Shown here one piece after another: positions 25,988 to 34,764 of a stretch of DNA of 64,000 nt (its first letter is position 1; each line of letters starts with the position of its first letter). The notes beneath the pieces are model-generated. The model ran no database searches and had not been told where the DNA came from. It saw only the letters and a list, made by a program, of their open reading frames with translations. The position numbers and the translations under genes are program-made. Source of the DNA: Rhizobium rhododendri (GTDB lineage Bacteria > Pseudomonadota > Alphaproteobacteria > Rhizobiales > Rhizobiaceae); assembly GCF_007000325.2 (NCBI RefSeq), contig NZ_CP117268.1, positions 186,001 through 250,000 of the forward strand. Reading direction: 5' to 3'.

Positions 25988-27920
25988 CCGTCGGGATAGA
26001 GGCATGATAGACAGTTTCACGGCACATCGCGGTTCCGACGATCTGGGAAAAGGCGAGATCGAGCGCATCCTCGACGGCGCGACCATCATCGTCCACGGAC
26101 TGGATGGGGTCGTTACCCGCTGGACCGGCGGATGCGAGGAGCTATACGGCTGGAAGCGCGAGGAGGCGCTCGGCCGGCTTGTCCATGAACTGCTGGCGAC
26201 GGAATTCGCAGTCCCGGCCGACGAGGTGCAACGTGACCTGCTCGCCAACGGCGTGTGGACCGGCGAAGTCAGGCAGAGGCGCAAGGACGGACAGGTGCTT
26301 CATGTCGCAAGTCGCTGCGTGATCGCCGTGCGGGAGGGCGACGGCACGCGCGTCATTTTCCAGACTAACAACGACGTTACGGCCCTGCGCCATGCGCAGG
26401 GCGAGCTTGCAAGCCGGGAGGTCCATCTCAGCTCCATTCTGGAGACGGTGCCGGAGGCCATGGTGGTCATCGACGACGTCGGGAAGATCACATCTTTCAG
26501 CGCCGCTGCCGAGCGCCTTTTCGGCTATGGAGCAGCAGAGATCTGCGGGCGGAACGTTCGCGACCTCATGCCGCAGCCCGATCGCAACGCCCATGACGGA
26601 TATCTGTCTCACTATATGACCACCGGCGAGCGGCGCATCATCGGCTACGGGCGCGTCGTCACCGGCCAGCGCAAGGACGGAACGCTGTTTCCGATGGAGC
26701 TCTCCGTTGGCGAGGCCATTTCGAACGGCGAGCGGATTTTTACCGGGTTCATCCGCGACCTGACCAGCCGGCACCGGATTGAGGAAGAATTGCGCCAGGC
26801 GCAGAAGATGGAAGCCGTCGGGCAGCTGACAGGCGGCCTTGCCCACGATTTCAACAATCTGCTGACTGTGATCAGCGGCAATCTCGAAATGCTGGAAGCC
26901 AAGCTGCACGACGAGGGGCAGCTGTCGCTGTTGCGCGAGGCGCAGTATGCAGCCGAGGACGGCGCGAAGCTCACGGCGCAACTGCTTGCCTTCGGTCGAA
27001 GGCAGCCGTTGCATCCAAAGCCCGCCGACATCGGCAAGCTGGTCGGCAGCTTTTCCGACCTCTTGCGAAGGACGCTCGGCGAAACCGTCGAACTGCGCAC
27101 CGTCGTCTCCGGGTCTTCCAATCTGGCGCGGGTCGATACATCGCAGCTGCAGAATGCGCTTTTGAACCTGACATTGAACGCCCGGGATGCAATGAGCGAA
27201 GGCGGGCGGCTGACGATCGAGATCAGTCGCGTCCGGCTGGATGTAGACTACGTCACACGCTATCCCCATGTTCGCACAGGCGATTACGTGCTGATCTCGG
27301 TGGCTGACACCGGCGAGGGAATGCCAGAAGATATCCGCAAGCATGCATTCGAGCCGTTTTTCACGACCAAGGCCATGGGTGCGGGGACGGGTCTCGGCCT
27401 CAGCATGGTCTATGGTTTCGCCAAGCAGTCGGGCGGGCATGTCGAGCTTGAAAGTATCGAGGGGTCCGGCACCAATGTTCGGATATTCCTTCCCGTCTTG
27501 CGCTATGCTCAGCCTCCCGAGATGGCCGTCGCGGCCGAGGTCGGCGATGGCCCGCGCGGCAGCGAACTTATCCTGGTCGCCGAAGACGATCCGCGCGTGC
27601 GCCGCATCGTCGTGGCGCGGCTGGAGGAGGCCGGTTACCGGGTTCTGGAGGCTGCAAACGGCCCGGATGCGCTCACCCTGTTCGAAAAGACGCCCGAGAT
27701 CGCACTGATCCTGACCGATATCGCCATGCCGGGTGGCATGACGGGCGACAAGCTGGCGGAGCGCGCGCGCCTGCTGCGGCCCGACGTCAGGATCCTGTTC
27801 ACCTCCGGCTATGCGTCGCCGCAAATCGCCGAGGGCGAAATGTCGAACGACGCCAGCTGGCTGAAGAAGCCCTACACGGCACGCGAACTTGCGGTGCGAC
27901 TGCGGGAATTGCTCGACTGA
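25932..27920 (+). CDS. fixL: Hybrid sensor histidine kinase, heme-PAS FixL type
   Basis: Oxygen-sensing hybrid kinase of about 662 residues. PAS-1 is at roughly 42-155. PAS-2 (about 165-285) resembles the FixL heme domain, with H221 in [10 protein letters not shown] at the position of the proximal heme histidine, followed by [12 protein letters not shown] and GQRKDG. The kinase core has phospho-acceptor H305 (GGLAHDFNN), an N-box near 408-420, and G-boxes ([15 protein letters not shown]). A C-terminal receiver has D596. Hybrid FixL proteins of this layout work with FxkR in Rhizobium etli. The start at 25932 has GGGAG upstream and overlaps fixK by 56 bases; the ATG at 26004, after the fixK stop, is an alternative. 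Confidence 0.87.
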   Translation: MQTITTHRMTRDASWPIADRRDRGMIDSFTAHRGSDDLGKGEIERILDGATIIVHGLDGVVTRWTGGCEELYGWKREEALGRLVHELLATEFAVPADEVQRDLLANGVWTGEVRQRRKDGQVLHVASRCVIAVREGDGTRVIFQTNNDVTALRHAQGELASREVHLSSILETVPEAMVVIDDVGKITSFSAAAERLFGYGAAEICGRNVRDLMPQPDRNAHDGYLSHYMTTGERRIIGYGRVVTGQRKDGTLFPMELSVGEAISNGERIFTGFIRDLTSRHRIEEELRQAQKMEAVGQLTGGLAHDFNNLLTVISGNLEMLEAKLHDEGQLSLLREAQYAAEDGAKLTAQLLAFGRRQPLHPKPADIGKLVGSFSDLLRRTLGETVELRTVVSGSSNLARVDTSQLQNALLNLTLNARDAMSEGGRLTIEISRVRLDVDYVTRYPHVRTGDYVLISVADTGEGMPEDIRKHAFEPFFTTKAMGAGTGLGLSMVYGFAKQSGGHVELESIEGSGTNVRIFLPVLRYAQPPEMAVAAEVGDGPRGSELILVAEDDPRVRRIVVARLEEAGYRVLEAANGPDALTLFEKTPEIALILTDIAMPGGMTGDKLAERARLLRPDVRILFTSGYASPQIAEGEMSNDASWLKKPYTARELAVRLRELLD

Positions 27921-28014
27921 TACCGGCGGGGTGCTGGACGGACGTTGTCGGTGCGAATTGACAAAACGTTGACCCCTTTGCGCTAGCCTGCCCGAAACCA
28001 CGCTGGAGCCGGAC

Positions 28015-28569
28015 ATGTCGATGCGCCTTTACCGTTATGCCGTGATGATCGCGTCGCTTGTGTTTCCGGGCCTCGCTGCCGCTGAGACCCAGTGGACGGC
28101 ACAGCTCAACCAGTGGTCCGTCGGCTTCGACGTCGGAACGGATGCGCCTTACTGTCGGCTTCTCTGGGACAGTCACCTCGGCAAGACCGTGGAATTCCGC
28201 GCTAGCCGCGATACGACGCGCTGGCTCGTCTCCAGGGATGGCTGGTCCATCCCCGCAGGAACTAAGACCACCGTCACCATTGTCGATGGCACCCGACGCA
28301 TCGTCGCGCCTGCCGCCTTCTTCGATGCCAGGACGCTGCAGGTCTGGACCAAGGATGGCAAGACCAGCGACGGTCCCATCAGGCGGCTGGTCACCGATGC
28401 GTTTCAGGGCAGGCCCGACGTGCAGCTGACGTTTTCCGGAAATGAGCCGGACTGGACCGTGCCAATGTCGCGCGTGCAGACGCTTTATCCGGAGTTCGTC
28501 CAGTGCATGGGCCGCCTGAGCGGCCAAACCCCTCAGACCGCAGAGACAGCGTCAGCCCAGCCATTCTGA
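28015..28569 (+). CDS. Secreted protein of unknown function
   Basis: I do not recognise this 184-residue protein. It has a clear Sec signal peptide (MRLYRYAVMIASLVFPGLAAAE, likely cut after AAA). The mature part is about 160 residues, probably beta-rich, with alternating polar and hydrophobic residues and two cysteines that could form a disulfide. No catalytic motif is visible. It lies 94 bases after the hybrid FixL gene on the same strand and converges with hemN. Either ATG of the first three codons (MSM) could start it. Codon use looks like its neighbours. Function and link to oxygen regulation are unknown. Confidence 0.7.
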   Translation: MSMRLYRYAVMIASLVFPGLAAAETQWTAQLNQWSVGFDVGTDAPYCRLLWDSHLGKTVEFRASRDTTRWLVSRDGWSIPAGTKTTVTIVDGTRRIVAPAAFFDARTLQVWTKDGKTSDGPIRRLVTDAFQGRPDVQLTFSGNEPDWTVPMSRVQTLYPEFVQCMGRLSGQTPQTAETASAQPF

Positions 28570-28597
28570 CGAGAGACCCGCATGCTGTGCCCGGACC

Positions 28598-29941
28598 TCA
28601 GACTGCAAGACTGAAGCGGCCGGTCGTGTCCCATCGGTGGCGGTCGAAGATCGCTGCCGCGACACGAACGACAGCGCGTCCTGCTGCGGTCATTGCCACA
28701 ACACCCTCCTGCACAACGACCAGTCCGTCGTCGATCATTGGCTGAAGTGCGGTGAATTCGTCCGCGAAATCCTTTCCGCCAGCGACCTTGCCAAGGTCGA
28801 CGCGAAAATTGCACATCAGGGATTCGATGATTTTCGCCCGTACCTGGTCATCGGTGTCCATCAGGCAGCCACGGATGCTGGCCAGCTTTTTCTCTCCCAC
28901 CGTTCGACAATAGCGCGGATTGTCCGCCATGTTCTGGACGTATCCATCCGGAAGCCTCGATATCGCCGAGGCGCCGAAGCCGAGAAGCATCGGGCAGTCG
29001 TCATCGGTATAGCCCTGGAAGTTGCGGTGCAGCCGCTGCCCGTGGGACGCGATGGCAAGGCTGTCATCCGGCCTGGCGAAATGGTCGAGCCCGACTGCCT
29101 CATAGCCATGCCGCAGGAGTTCCGAGAAGACGGTTGCCGCTTGCTCGATGCGCTCGGCCGAAGTGGGGAGGGCGCTGCCGTCTATCTGGCGCTGGTTGGC
29201 CCGGCGGTCCGGCATATGGGCGTAACCATAGCATGCGATGCGATCCGGACGCAGTTCGGCGACTGCCTGACAGGTCTGCGTCAAAGAGGATACCGTCTGC
29301 TTTGGGAGGCCGTAGATAAGGTCGAAATTCAGTCGGTCGATTCCAGCGGTCCGCAGATGGGCGACGGCGGACTGCACGGTTTCGATCGGCTGGATGCGCC
29401 CGATCGCGGCCTGCACCTGCGGGGCGGTGTCCTGGACACCGAGGCTGGCCCTGTTGATGCCCATCGCACGAAGGTCGGCAGCCAGCGCTTGGTCGACATA
29501 GCGTGGGTCGAGTTCGATCGCGTGTTCGCCGGCCTTTTCGAATGTGAAGTGGCTGTGCAGGACGTCCAGCACGGATTTCATGCCGGATGCACCGAGAATG
29601 CTCGGTGTGCCGCCGCCCCAGTGCAACCGGACAACATTGGATCTGCCGCCGAGATGACCGGCGACCGTCTCGATTTCCGTCTCCAGCGCCCGCCTGTAGG
29701 CGTCGATGACATCCTCGCGGCGGGTAAGCTTGGTATGGCAGCCGCAATAGAAACAAAGCTCGCGGCAATAGGGGACGTGCAGGTAGACGGATACTCGTTG
29801 ACCGGCACCCACGCGCCCGAGCCAGCGGGCGTGGTGATCCGGAGTGACGGCCGCTGAAAATTCCGCAGCCGTCGGGTAGGATGTATAGCGCGGCACGGCA
29901 AGGGCTGCATAGCGCCGTACGATATCGTCGCCGCTGCTCAT
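28598..29941 (-). CDS. hemN: Oxygen-independent coproporphyrinogen III oxidase
   Basis: Radical-SAM enzyme of 447 residues that converts coproporphyrinogen III to protoporphyrinogen IX without oxygen, needed for heme under low oxygen. The cluster motif is C59-x3-C63-x2-C66-x-C68 (YCRELCFYCGC). The upstream SYPTAAEF substrate region, the WGGGTPS SAM-binding turn and the GFGASAIS loop are all HemN-like (not the shorter HemW). Its ATG overlaps the cydX stop as ATGA, so it is the last gene of a cydA-cydB-cydX-hemN operon. Heme supply and bd-oxidase synthesis would be produced together, presumably under FixK. Confidence 0.94.
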   Translation of the reverse strand: MSSGDDIVRRYAALAVPRYTSYPTAAEFSAAVTPDHHARWLGRVGAGQRVSVYLHVPYCRELCFYCGCHTKLTRREDVIDAYRRALETEIETVAGHLGGRSNVVRLHWGGGTPSILGASGMKSVLDVLHSHFTFEKAGEHAIELDPRYVDQALAADLRAMGINRASLGVQDTAPQVQAAIGRIQPIETVQSAVAHLRTAGIDRLNFDLIYGLPKQTVSSLTQTCQAVAELRPDRIACYGYAHMPDRRANQRQIDGSALPTSAERIEQAATVFSELLRHGYEAVGLDHFARPDDSLAIASHGQRLHRNFQGYTDDDCPMLLGFGASAISRLPDGYVQNMADNPRYCRTVGEKKLASIRGCLMDTDDQVRAKIIESLMCNFRVDLGKVAGGKDFADEFTALQPMIDDGLVVVQEGVVAMTAAGRAVVRVAAAIFDRHRWDTTGRFSLAV

Positions 29942-30078
29942 TTCCCGTCGCGGTCCCGGTCAGGTTTGGCGGGGACAAGCGCGAGCTGACGATCCTCGCG
30001 CATCTCGAACCACATTGCATTGAGGATCGCGAAGGAACAGGCCAGCCCGACGCCGAGGATCCAGGTGAAATACCACAT
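29938..30078 (-). CDS. cydX: Cytochrome bd oxidase small subunit CydX
   Basis: Tiny membrane protein of 46 residues that stabilises the hemes of cytochrome bd oxidase. It starts MWYFTWILGVGLACSFAILN, one transmembrane helix, then NAMWFEMRED and a charged tail. The WYFTWILG and AxxWxE features are typical CydX/YbgT. AAGGAG lies a few bases before the ATG and its start is 12 bases past the cydB stop. Its stop overlaps the hemN start by 4 bases. Easily missed by annotation because of its size. Confidence 0.9.
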   Translation of the reverse strand: MWYFTWILGVGLACSFAILNAMWFEMREDRQLALVPAKPDRDRDGK

Positions 30079-30090
30079 ATCGTTGTCTCC

Positions 30091-31242
30091 TTAGTAGGCG
30101 TTGGGGTTGCGGCCGAGCGAGGCTGTCGTCACCGTGCCACGCATGACGCGGAAGACGAAGCCCGTGTAGATGAGAATGATCGGCAGGAAGATAATCGTGG
30201 CGATCAGCATGATGAACAGCGTCAGGTGGCTCGACGATGCATCCCAGACCGTCAGGCTGGCTGCCGGATGGATGGAGCTTGGCAGCAGGAAGGGAAAAAG
30301 CGACAGGCCGGCCGTCGAAATGATGCCGACGATGGCGATTGTCGTGCCCAGCAATGCTGTTTTCAAGGCTCCACCGGAAAGGCAGACGAGTGCCAGCAGG
30401 GAGCCGAGGAAGCCAAGGGCGGGGGCCGCAATCATCCAGGGATGAGTGCCGTAGTTGCTGAGCCAGCCGCCCGAGACGAGGACGACCGTCTTCGACAGCG
30501 GATTGGAAGGGCCAAGCGCATCCTGGACGCTGGATACGACATAGCCATCCATACCAATGCCAACCCAGAGACCGCCCATAGCAAACAGCACAATGCTTGC
30601 CAGCGCAGCCGCACGACCATAGAGGCGCGCCCGCTCTGCAACCTGGCCCTCTGTCCTCAGCGTGATGAGCGCTGCGCCATGGGCAACCAGCATGGAGACA
30701 CTAAGCAGGCCAGCGAGCAGCGCGAAGGGACGCAGCAGCCCGAAGAAGTTGCCGGTGTAGCTGGCGCGCAGGGTTCCGTCGAGGTCGAAGGGGACGCCGA
30801 GCAGGACATTGCCTACGGCCACGCCGAAGATCAGCGCCGGCACAAAGCCGCCGATGAACAGAGCCCAGTCCCAGGTTGCCCGCCATGTCGGATCTTTCAT
30901 CTTGCCGCGGAACTTGAAGGCGACCGGACGCAGGATGAGTGCCAGAAGAATAGCGATCATGGCGAGATAGAAGCCGGAGAAGGAGACGGCATAGAGGGCC
31001 GGCCAGGCGGCGAAGATGGCGCCGCCACCCAGCACCAACCAGACCTGGTTGCCTTCCCAGGTCGGGCCGAGAAGGTTGATGACGACGCGCCGCTCTTCGT
31101 CCGTGCGAGCAACGAAGGGGAGCAGGGCGCCGACGCCGAGATCGTTGCCGCCCATGATGGCAAAGCCCATCAACAGGATGCCGAGCAGGGCCCACCAGAT
31201 CATTCGCAGTATTTCATAGTCGAGGGGAATCGTGTTCATCAT
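30091..31242 (-). CDS. cydB: Cytochrome bd ubiquinol oxidase subunit II
   Basis: Integral membrane subunit of 383 residues, eight to nine helices, pairing with CydA in the high-affinity quinol oxidase that reduces oxygen to water. Family stretches are GGNDLGVGALLPFVARTDEERRVVINLLGPTWEGNQVWLV in the first half and the conserved aromatic C-terminal helix. It is preceded by cydA (20 bases) and followed by cydX (12 bases). The length and the WEGNQVWL core indicate a genuine CydB rather than a cyanide-insensitive CioB-only paralogue, although sequence alone cannot fully separate these. Confidence 0.95.
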   Translation of the reverse strand: MMNTIPLDYEILRMIWWALLGILLMGFAIMGGNDLGVGALLPFVARTDEERRVVINLLGPTWEGNQVWLVLGGGAIFAAWPALYAVSFSGFYLAMIAILLALILRPVAFKFRGKMKDPTWRATWDWALFIGGFVPALIFGVAVGNVLLGVPFDLDGTLRASYTGNFFGLLRPFALLAGLLSVSMLVAHGAALITLRTEGQVAERARLYGRAAALASIVLFAMGGLWVGIGMDGYVVSSVQDALGPSNPLSKTVVLVSGGWLSNYGTHPWMIAAPALGFLGSLLALVCLSGGALKTALLGTTIAIVGIISTAGLSLFPFLLPSSIHPAASLTVWDASSSHLTLFIMLIATIIFLPIILIYTGFVFRVMRGTVTTASLGRNPNAY

Positions 31243-31262
31243 CGTTCTCTCTGCGCTTGAGG

Positions 31263-32831
31263 TTAGGCGGCCGCGCTTTTAGGCATCTGAATTGGTTCGG
31301 CGGATCCGTCGAGCATGGCGTAGTCCCCGGGGCCGACCTTGATGGTCTTCAGCATCAGAATGATCATGACGACCAGAAGGGCGGTATAGAGGACCAGGAA
31401 GAAGCCGAGGCTGATCAGCATGTCGATCACGCTGAGACCCGAGGCGGCATAGAATGTCGGCAGCACACCCTCGATAGCCCAGGGCTGACGGCCATATTCC
31501 GCCACCAGCCAGCCGGATTCGATGGCGAGCCACGGGACCGGCATGCTCCAGAGCGCTATCCTGAGCAGCGTCCTGTTGTTTCCAAGCTTGTGGAGGCTGC
31601 TGAGCACAAAAGCGGTGGCGAAGAACACGATCATGTAGAGGCCGAGCGCCACCATGATGCGGAACGTCCAGAACAGCGTGCCGACGTCGGGGATGGTATC
31701 GCGGGCGGCCTGGTCGATCTCATCGGGCGTGGCGTTGACGATGTCCTCGCGGTAGCGTTTGAGCAGCAGGGCATAGCCGAGATCCGGCCAGTTCTTGGCA
31801 AAGGCTGCCCGTGCGGCCTGGTCCTTCGGATCCTTGCGGATCGCGTCGAGATCGGCGGACGCCAGCAGGCCGTTGCGGATACGCTCTTTGGCATGGTCGA
31901 CCAGCGGCAGGATGCCCTGGACTTCGGTATTGAGGCTACGCGTCGTCATGAGCCCCAGCACCCAGGGGATCTTGACCTCGAAGCGGTTGCCGTCCTTGCC
32001 GGGTATCGCGAACAGGGTGAGGCCGGCCGGTGCAGGCTCGGTGTGCCACATCGCCTCGATGGCGGCGATCTTCATCTTCTGGTGTTCTGTGGCGACATAG
32101 CCGCTTTCGTCACCGAGCACGACGACCGATAAGGCCGAGGCGATGCCGAAGCTGGCGGCGACGGCCATGGAGCGCTTGGCAAGGTCGAGGTGGCGGCCGC
32201 GCAGCATGAACCAGGCGCTGACAGCCATGACGAACATGGCCCCCGTGGTATAGCCGGCACTGACGGTATGAACGAATTTTGCCTGTGCCACCGGATTGAA
32301 CAGCACGGCGGCGAAATCGGACACTTCCATGCGCATCGTGTCTGGATTGAAGGTGGAGCCGACCGGGTTCTGCATCCAGCCGTTGGCGATCAGGATCCAC
32401 AGGGCCGAGAAATTGGCGCCGAGCGCGACCAGCCAGGTGACGACCAGATGGCCGGCCTTCGGCAGACGGTCCCAGCCGAAGAAGAAGAGGCCGATAAAGG
32501 TTGCCTCCAGGAAGAAGGCCATCAGCCCCTCGATGGCAAGCGGCGCACCGAAGACGTCGCCGACATAATGGCTGTAATAGCTCCAGTTCATGCCGAACTG
32601 GAACTCCATGACTATGCCTGTCGCGACGCCCATTGCAAAGTTGATGCCGAACAGGGTGCCCCAGAAGAGCGTCATGCGCCGCCAGACTTCACGGCCGGTC
32701 ATCACGTAGACGCTTTCCATGATCGCCATGAGGAAGGACAGTCCCAGCGTCAGCGGGACAAAGAGAAAATGGTAAAGTGCGGTCGCCGCAAATTGCAGGC
32801 GTGCCAAATCCACAACGGTGAAGTCGATCAT
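31263..32831 (-). CDS. cydA: Cytochrome bd ubiquinol oxidase subunit I
   Basis: Heme-bearing subunit of 522 residues. The heme ligands expected from Escherichia coli CydA are present: H21 (ALYHFLFVPLTLG, b595), the histidine in KFVHTVSAGYTTGAMF (b558) and the methionine in FWTFRIMVALG (b558). The periplasmic Q-loop region around residues 250-330 (PGKDGNRFEVKIPWVLGLM) is present, with total length equal to the E. coli long-Q-loop form. First gene of the cydABX-hemN operon. A FixK/FNR box lies 74 bases upstream of its ATG in the divergent promoter region shared with cydDC. Confidence 0.95.
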   Translation of the reverse strand: MIDFTVVDLARLQFAATALYHFLFVPLTLGLSFLMAIMESVYVMTGREVWRRMTLFWGTLFGINFAMGVATGIVMEFQFGMNWSYYSHYVGDVFGAPLAIEGLMAFFLEATFIGLFFFGWDRLPKAGHLVVTWLVALGANFSALWILIANGWMQNPVGSTFNPDTMRMEVSDFAAVLFNPVAQAKFVHTVSAGYTTGAMFVMAVSAWFMLRGRHLDLAKRSMAVAASFGIASALSVVVLGDESGYVATEHQKMKIAAIEAMWHTEPAPAGLTLFAIPGKDGNRFEVKIPWVLGLMTTRSLNTEVQGILPLVDHAKERIRNGLLASADLDAIRKDPKDQAARAAFAKNWPDLGYALLLKRYREDIVNATPDEIDQAARDTIPDVGTLFWTFRIMVALGLYMIVFFATAFVLSSLHKLGNNRTLLRIALWSMPVPWLAIESGWLVAEYGRQPWAIEGVLPTFYAASGLSVIDMLISLGFFLVLYTALLVVMIILMLKTIKVGPGDYAMLDGSAEPIQMPKSAAA

Positions 32832-32904
32832 GCGCGCGTTCCTATCAGTGTGCCGGCCGGATGCCGGGCCTGCAGGTTGCTACGCCCAGCCCCGAGGACA
32901 CGCA

Positions 32905-32918
32905 TTGATTTATGTCAA
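32905..32918. promoter_or_regulatory. FixK/FNR box between cydA and cydD
   Basis: TTGATTTATGTCAA matches TTGAT-N4-ATCAA at nine of ten positions and contains the perfect TTGA-N6-TCAA core. It lies in the 181-base gap between divergent cydA and cydD, 74 bases from one start and 94 from the other, distances compatible with an activator at about -41 for either promoter. Confidence 0.72.
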
Positions 32919-33012
32919 TGCCTCCCCCCGGCGGCTCGGGCACTGACTGTGACAGTGAAAACGGCATGGCCTTCGCAGGATAGAGAGCCTGCTGCGGCGG
33001 TTGAGGGCAGCG

Positions 33013-34764
33013 ATGACGGCAGAACACGGTATCAATCAAAGACAGTGGTTATCCCGGCTTCAGCGGCATGGCGGCAAGGCCATGGTGGTTGCCTGTGCCC
33101 TGCCGATGTTATCCGGGATGCTGCTGGTGGGGCAGGCCCTGCTGCTTTCCGAGATCCTCGGTCGGGTCATCGTGTCGCGGCAGTCTGTCACGGAGGTGCT
33201 TCCGGCTGTCGGCTTGTTCATCGGCATCTTCATCGCGCGGATCGGGCTGGGGCTCGGCGCCGAGAGCGCCGGTATCGTCGCCGCCGAACGTATCAAGCTG
33301 TATCTGCGCCGACTGCTGCATCGCCACATCTTCGATCAGCGGCCGGACTGGATGGCGCTGCGCTCCTCGGGTGCACTCAGTTCCGCAGTCATCGACCAGA
33401 CGGATGCGCTGGATGGCTATTTCGCCCGATTTGTCCCGGCGATGATCCAGGCGGCTGTGCTGCCCATCGTCTTTGCCATGGCCGTCATGCCGGTCGACTG
33501 GATCGTGGCACTGTTGTTCCTGCTGACTGCGCCGCTCATTCCCATCTTCATGGCACTGGTCGGATGGGGCGCGCAGGCAGCCACCGATGCCCAGGCGCAG
33601 GCGATGTCCCGCCTGTCCGGCTTCTTCGCCGACCGTTTGCGCGGTATCGTGACGCTCAAACTGTTCGGCCGGGCCGAGAGTGAGACGACGAAGGTGCTGG
33701 ATGCTAGCCATGACCTGCGGCTGCGGACCTTGCGCGTGCTGCGCATCGCGTTCCTTTCGTCGGCTGTGCTGGAATTCTTTGCGGCGCTCGGCGTCGCAGG
33801 CGTCGCCCTCTATGTCGGCCTCAGCTATCTCGGCTTCGTCCATATCAGGGTGTCGCCTTTTACGCTGCAGGCAGGTTTGTTCTGTCTGCTGATGGCGCCC
33901 GAGGTCTATCAGCCGCTGCGGCTGCTCGCTGCCCACTATCACGACCGGCAATCCGCCAAGGCGGCCATCGTCGAGATCGCCGCGCTGTTTGGCGATCTCC
34001 CGGAAAACGGCGTCGAAACATCCAGCCGGCCGGCCTCGATGCCGCTGACGGGAGGGGCGATCGCTGTTGCCGCTTCCCATCTCGGGCTTGCCACCCCGGA
34101 CGGCGGGCGGCGGCTGCTTGAAAATGCCACCCTGTCCCTTGCTGCCGGCAGCCATGCGGCGCTCCTCGGCGAGAGCGGCATCGGAAAGTCGACGTTACTG
34201 GAAGCCATTGTCGGGCTCAGGGCCTTCGAGGGACGCATCTGTCTTGAAGGACATGAGCTACAGTCTATTGACCCCGCCGGGCTGCGCAATGCGGTGGCCT
34301 TCCTTGGCCAGCGGCCTATGCTGTTTGCGGGGACAATCGCCGATAACATTCGTTTCGGCGCGCGACTGGCAAGCGAAAGCGATCTTTCCCGCGCGGCAGA
34401 ACTCGCGGGCGTCCTTGGATTCACCAACGCCCTGCCCGACGGGCTCAATACGGCAATCGGCGCGGGCGGGCGGGGCGTGTCCGGCGGCGAGGCGCAGCGG
34501 ATCGCTCTGGCAAGGATTTTCCTGCGCGACCCCGGCCTGATTGTTCTCGACGAGCCGACGGCGCATCTCGACCGCGAAACCGAGAGCCGCGTTCTCGATG
34601 CGCTGCAGGTCTTTGCACGCGGTCGAACCCTGCTGGTCGCCACCCATTCGCTCGCCGTGGCCGAGCGCTTCTTCCATGTATTCCGCGTCGCCGGCGGCGA
34701 TATCGTGCCGGTCGTAAAGCCAAGGCCGAAGGTATTGCTCGCGTTTGAGGAGAATGCCGCATGA
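33013..34764 (+). CDS. cydD: ABC exporter half-transporter CydD
   Basis: One half (583 residues) of the CydDC heterodimer, which exports cysteine/glutathione or controls heme loading so that cytochrome bd can assemble. A six-helix membrane domain fills about residues 1-310. The nucleotide domain has Walker A GESGIGKST, the signature SGGEAQRIALARIF and Walker B LIVLDEPTAHLD. I start at the ATG at 33013 (MTAEHGINQRQW), which has TTGAGGG upstream; an in-frame TTG at 33001 is less likely. It is divergent from cydA and its last codons overlap the cydC start. Confidence 0.92.
   Translation: MTAEHGINQRQWLSRLQRHGGKAMVVACALPMLSGMLLVGQALLLSEILGRVIVSRQSVTEVLPAVGLFIGIFIARIGLGLGAESAGIVAAERIKLYLRRLLHRHIFDQRPDWMALRSSGALSSAVIDQTDALDGYFARFVPAMIQAAVLPIVFAMAVMPVDWIVALLFLLTAPLIPIFMALVGWGAQAATDAQAQAMSRLSGFFADRLRGIVTLKLFGRAESETTKVLDASHDLRLRTLRVLRIAFLSSAVLEFFAALGVAGVALYVGLSYLGFVHIRVSPFTLQAGLFCLLMAPEVYQPLRLLAAHYHDRQSAKAAIVEIAALFGDLPENGVETSSRPASMPLTGGAIAVAASHLGLATPDGGRRLLENATLSLAAGSHAALLGESGIGKSTLLEAIVGLRAFEGRICLEGHELQSIDPAGLRNAVAFLGQRPMLFAGTIADNIRFGARLASESDLSRAAELAGVLGFTNALPDGLNTAIGAGGRGVSGGEAQRIALARIFLRDPGLIVLDEPTAHLDRETESRVLDALQVFARGRTLLVATHSLAVAERFFHVFRVAGGDIVPVVKPRPKVLLAFEENAA

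Noticed and set aside
26142..28016. Minus-strand open frame of 624 codons antisense to the hybrid FixL gene
   Set aside because: The plus strand carries an unbroken PAS-kinase-receiver protein with all motifs; the antisense frame has no family features.
33109..34155. Minus-strand open frame of 348 codons antisense to cydD
   Set aside because: Gln/Asp/Arg-rich antisense frame without a domain; cydD is complete.
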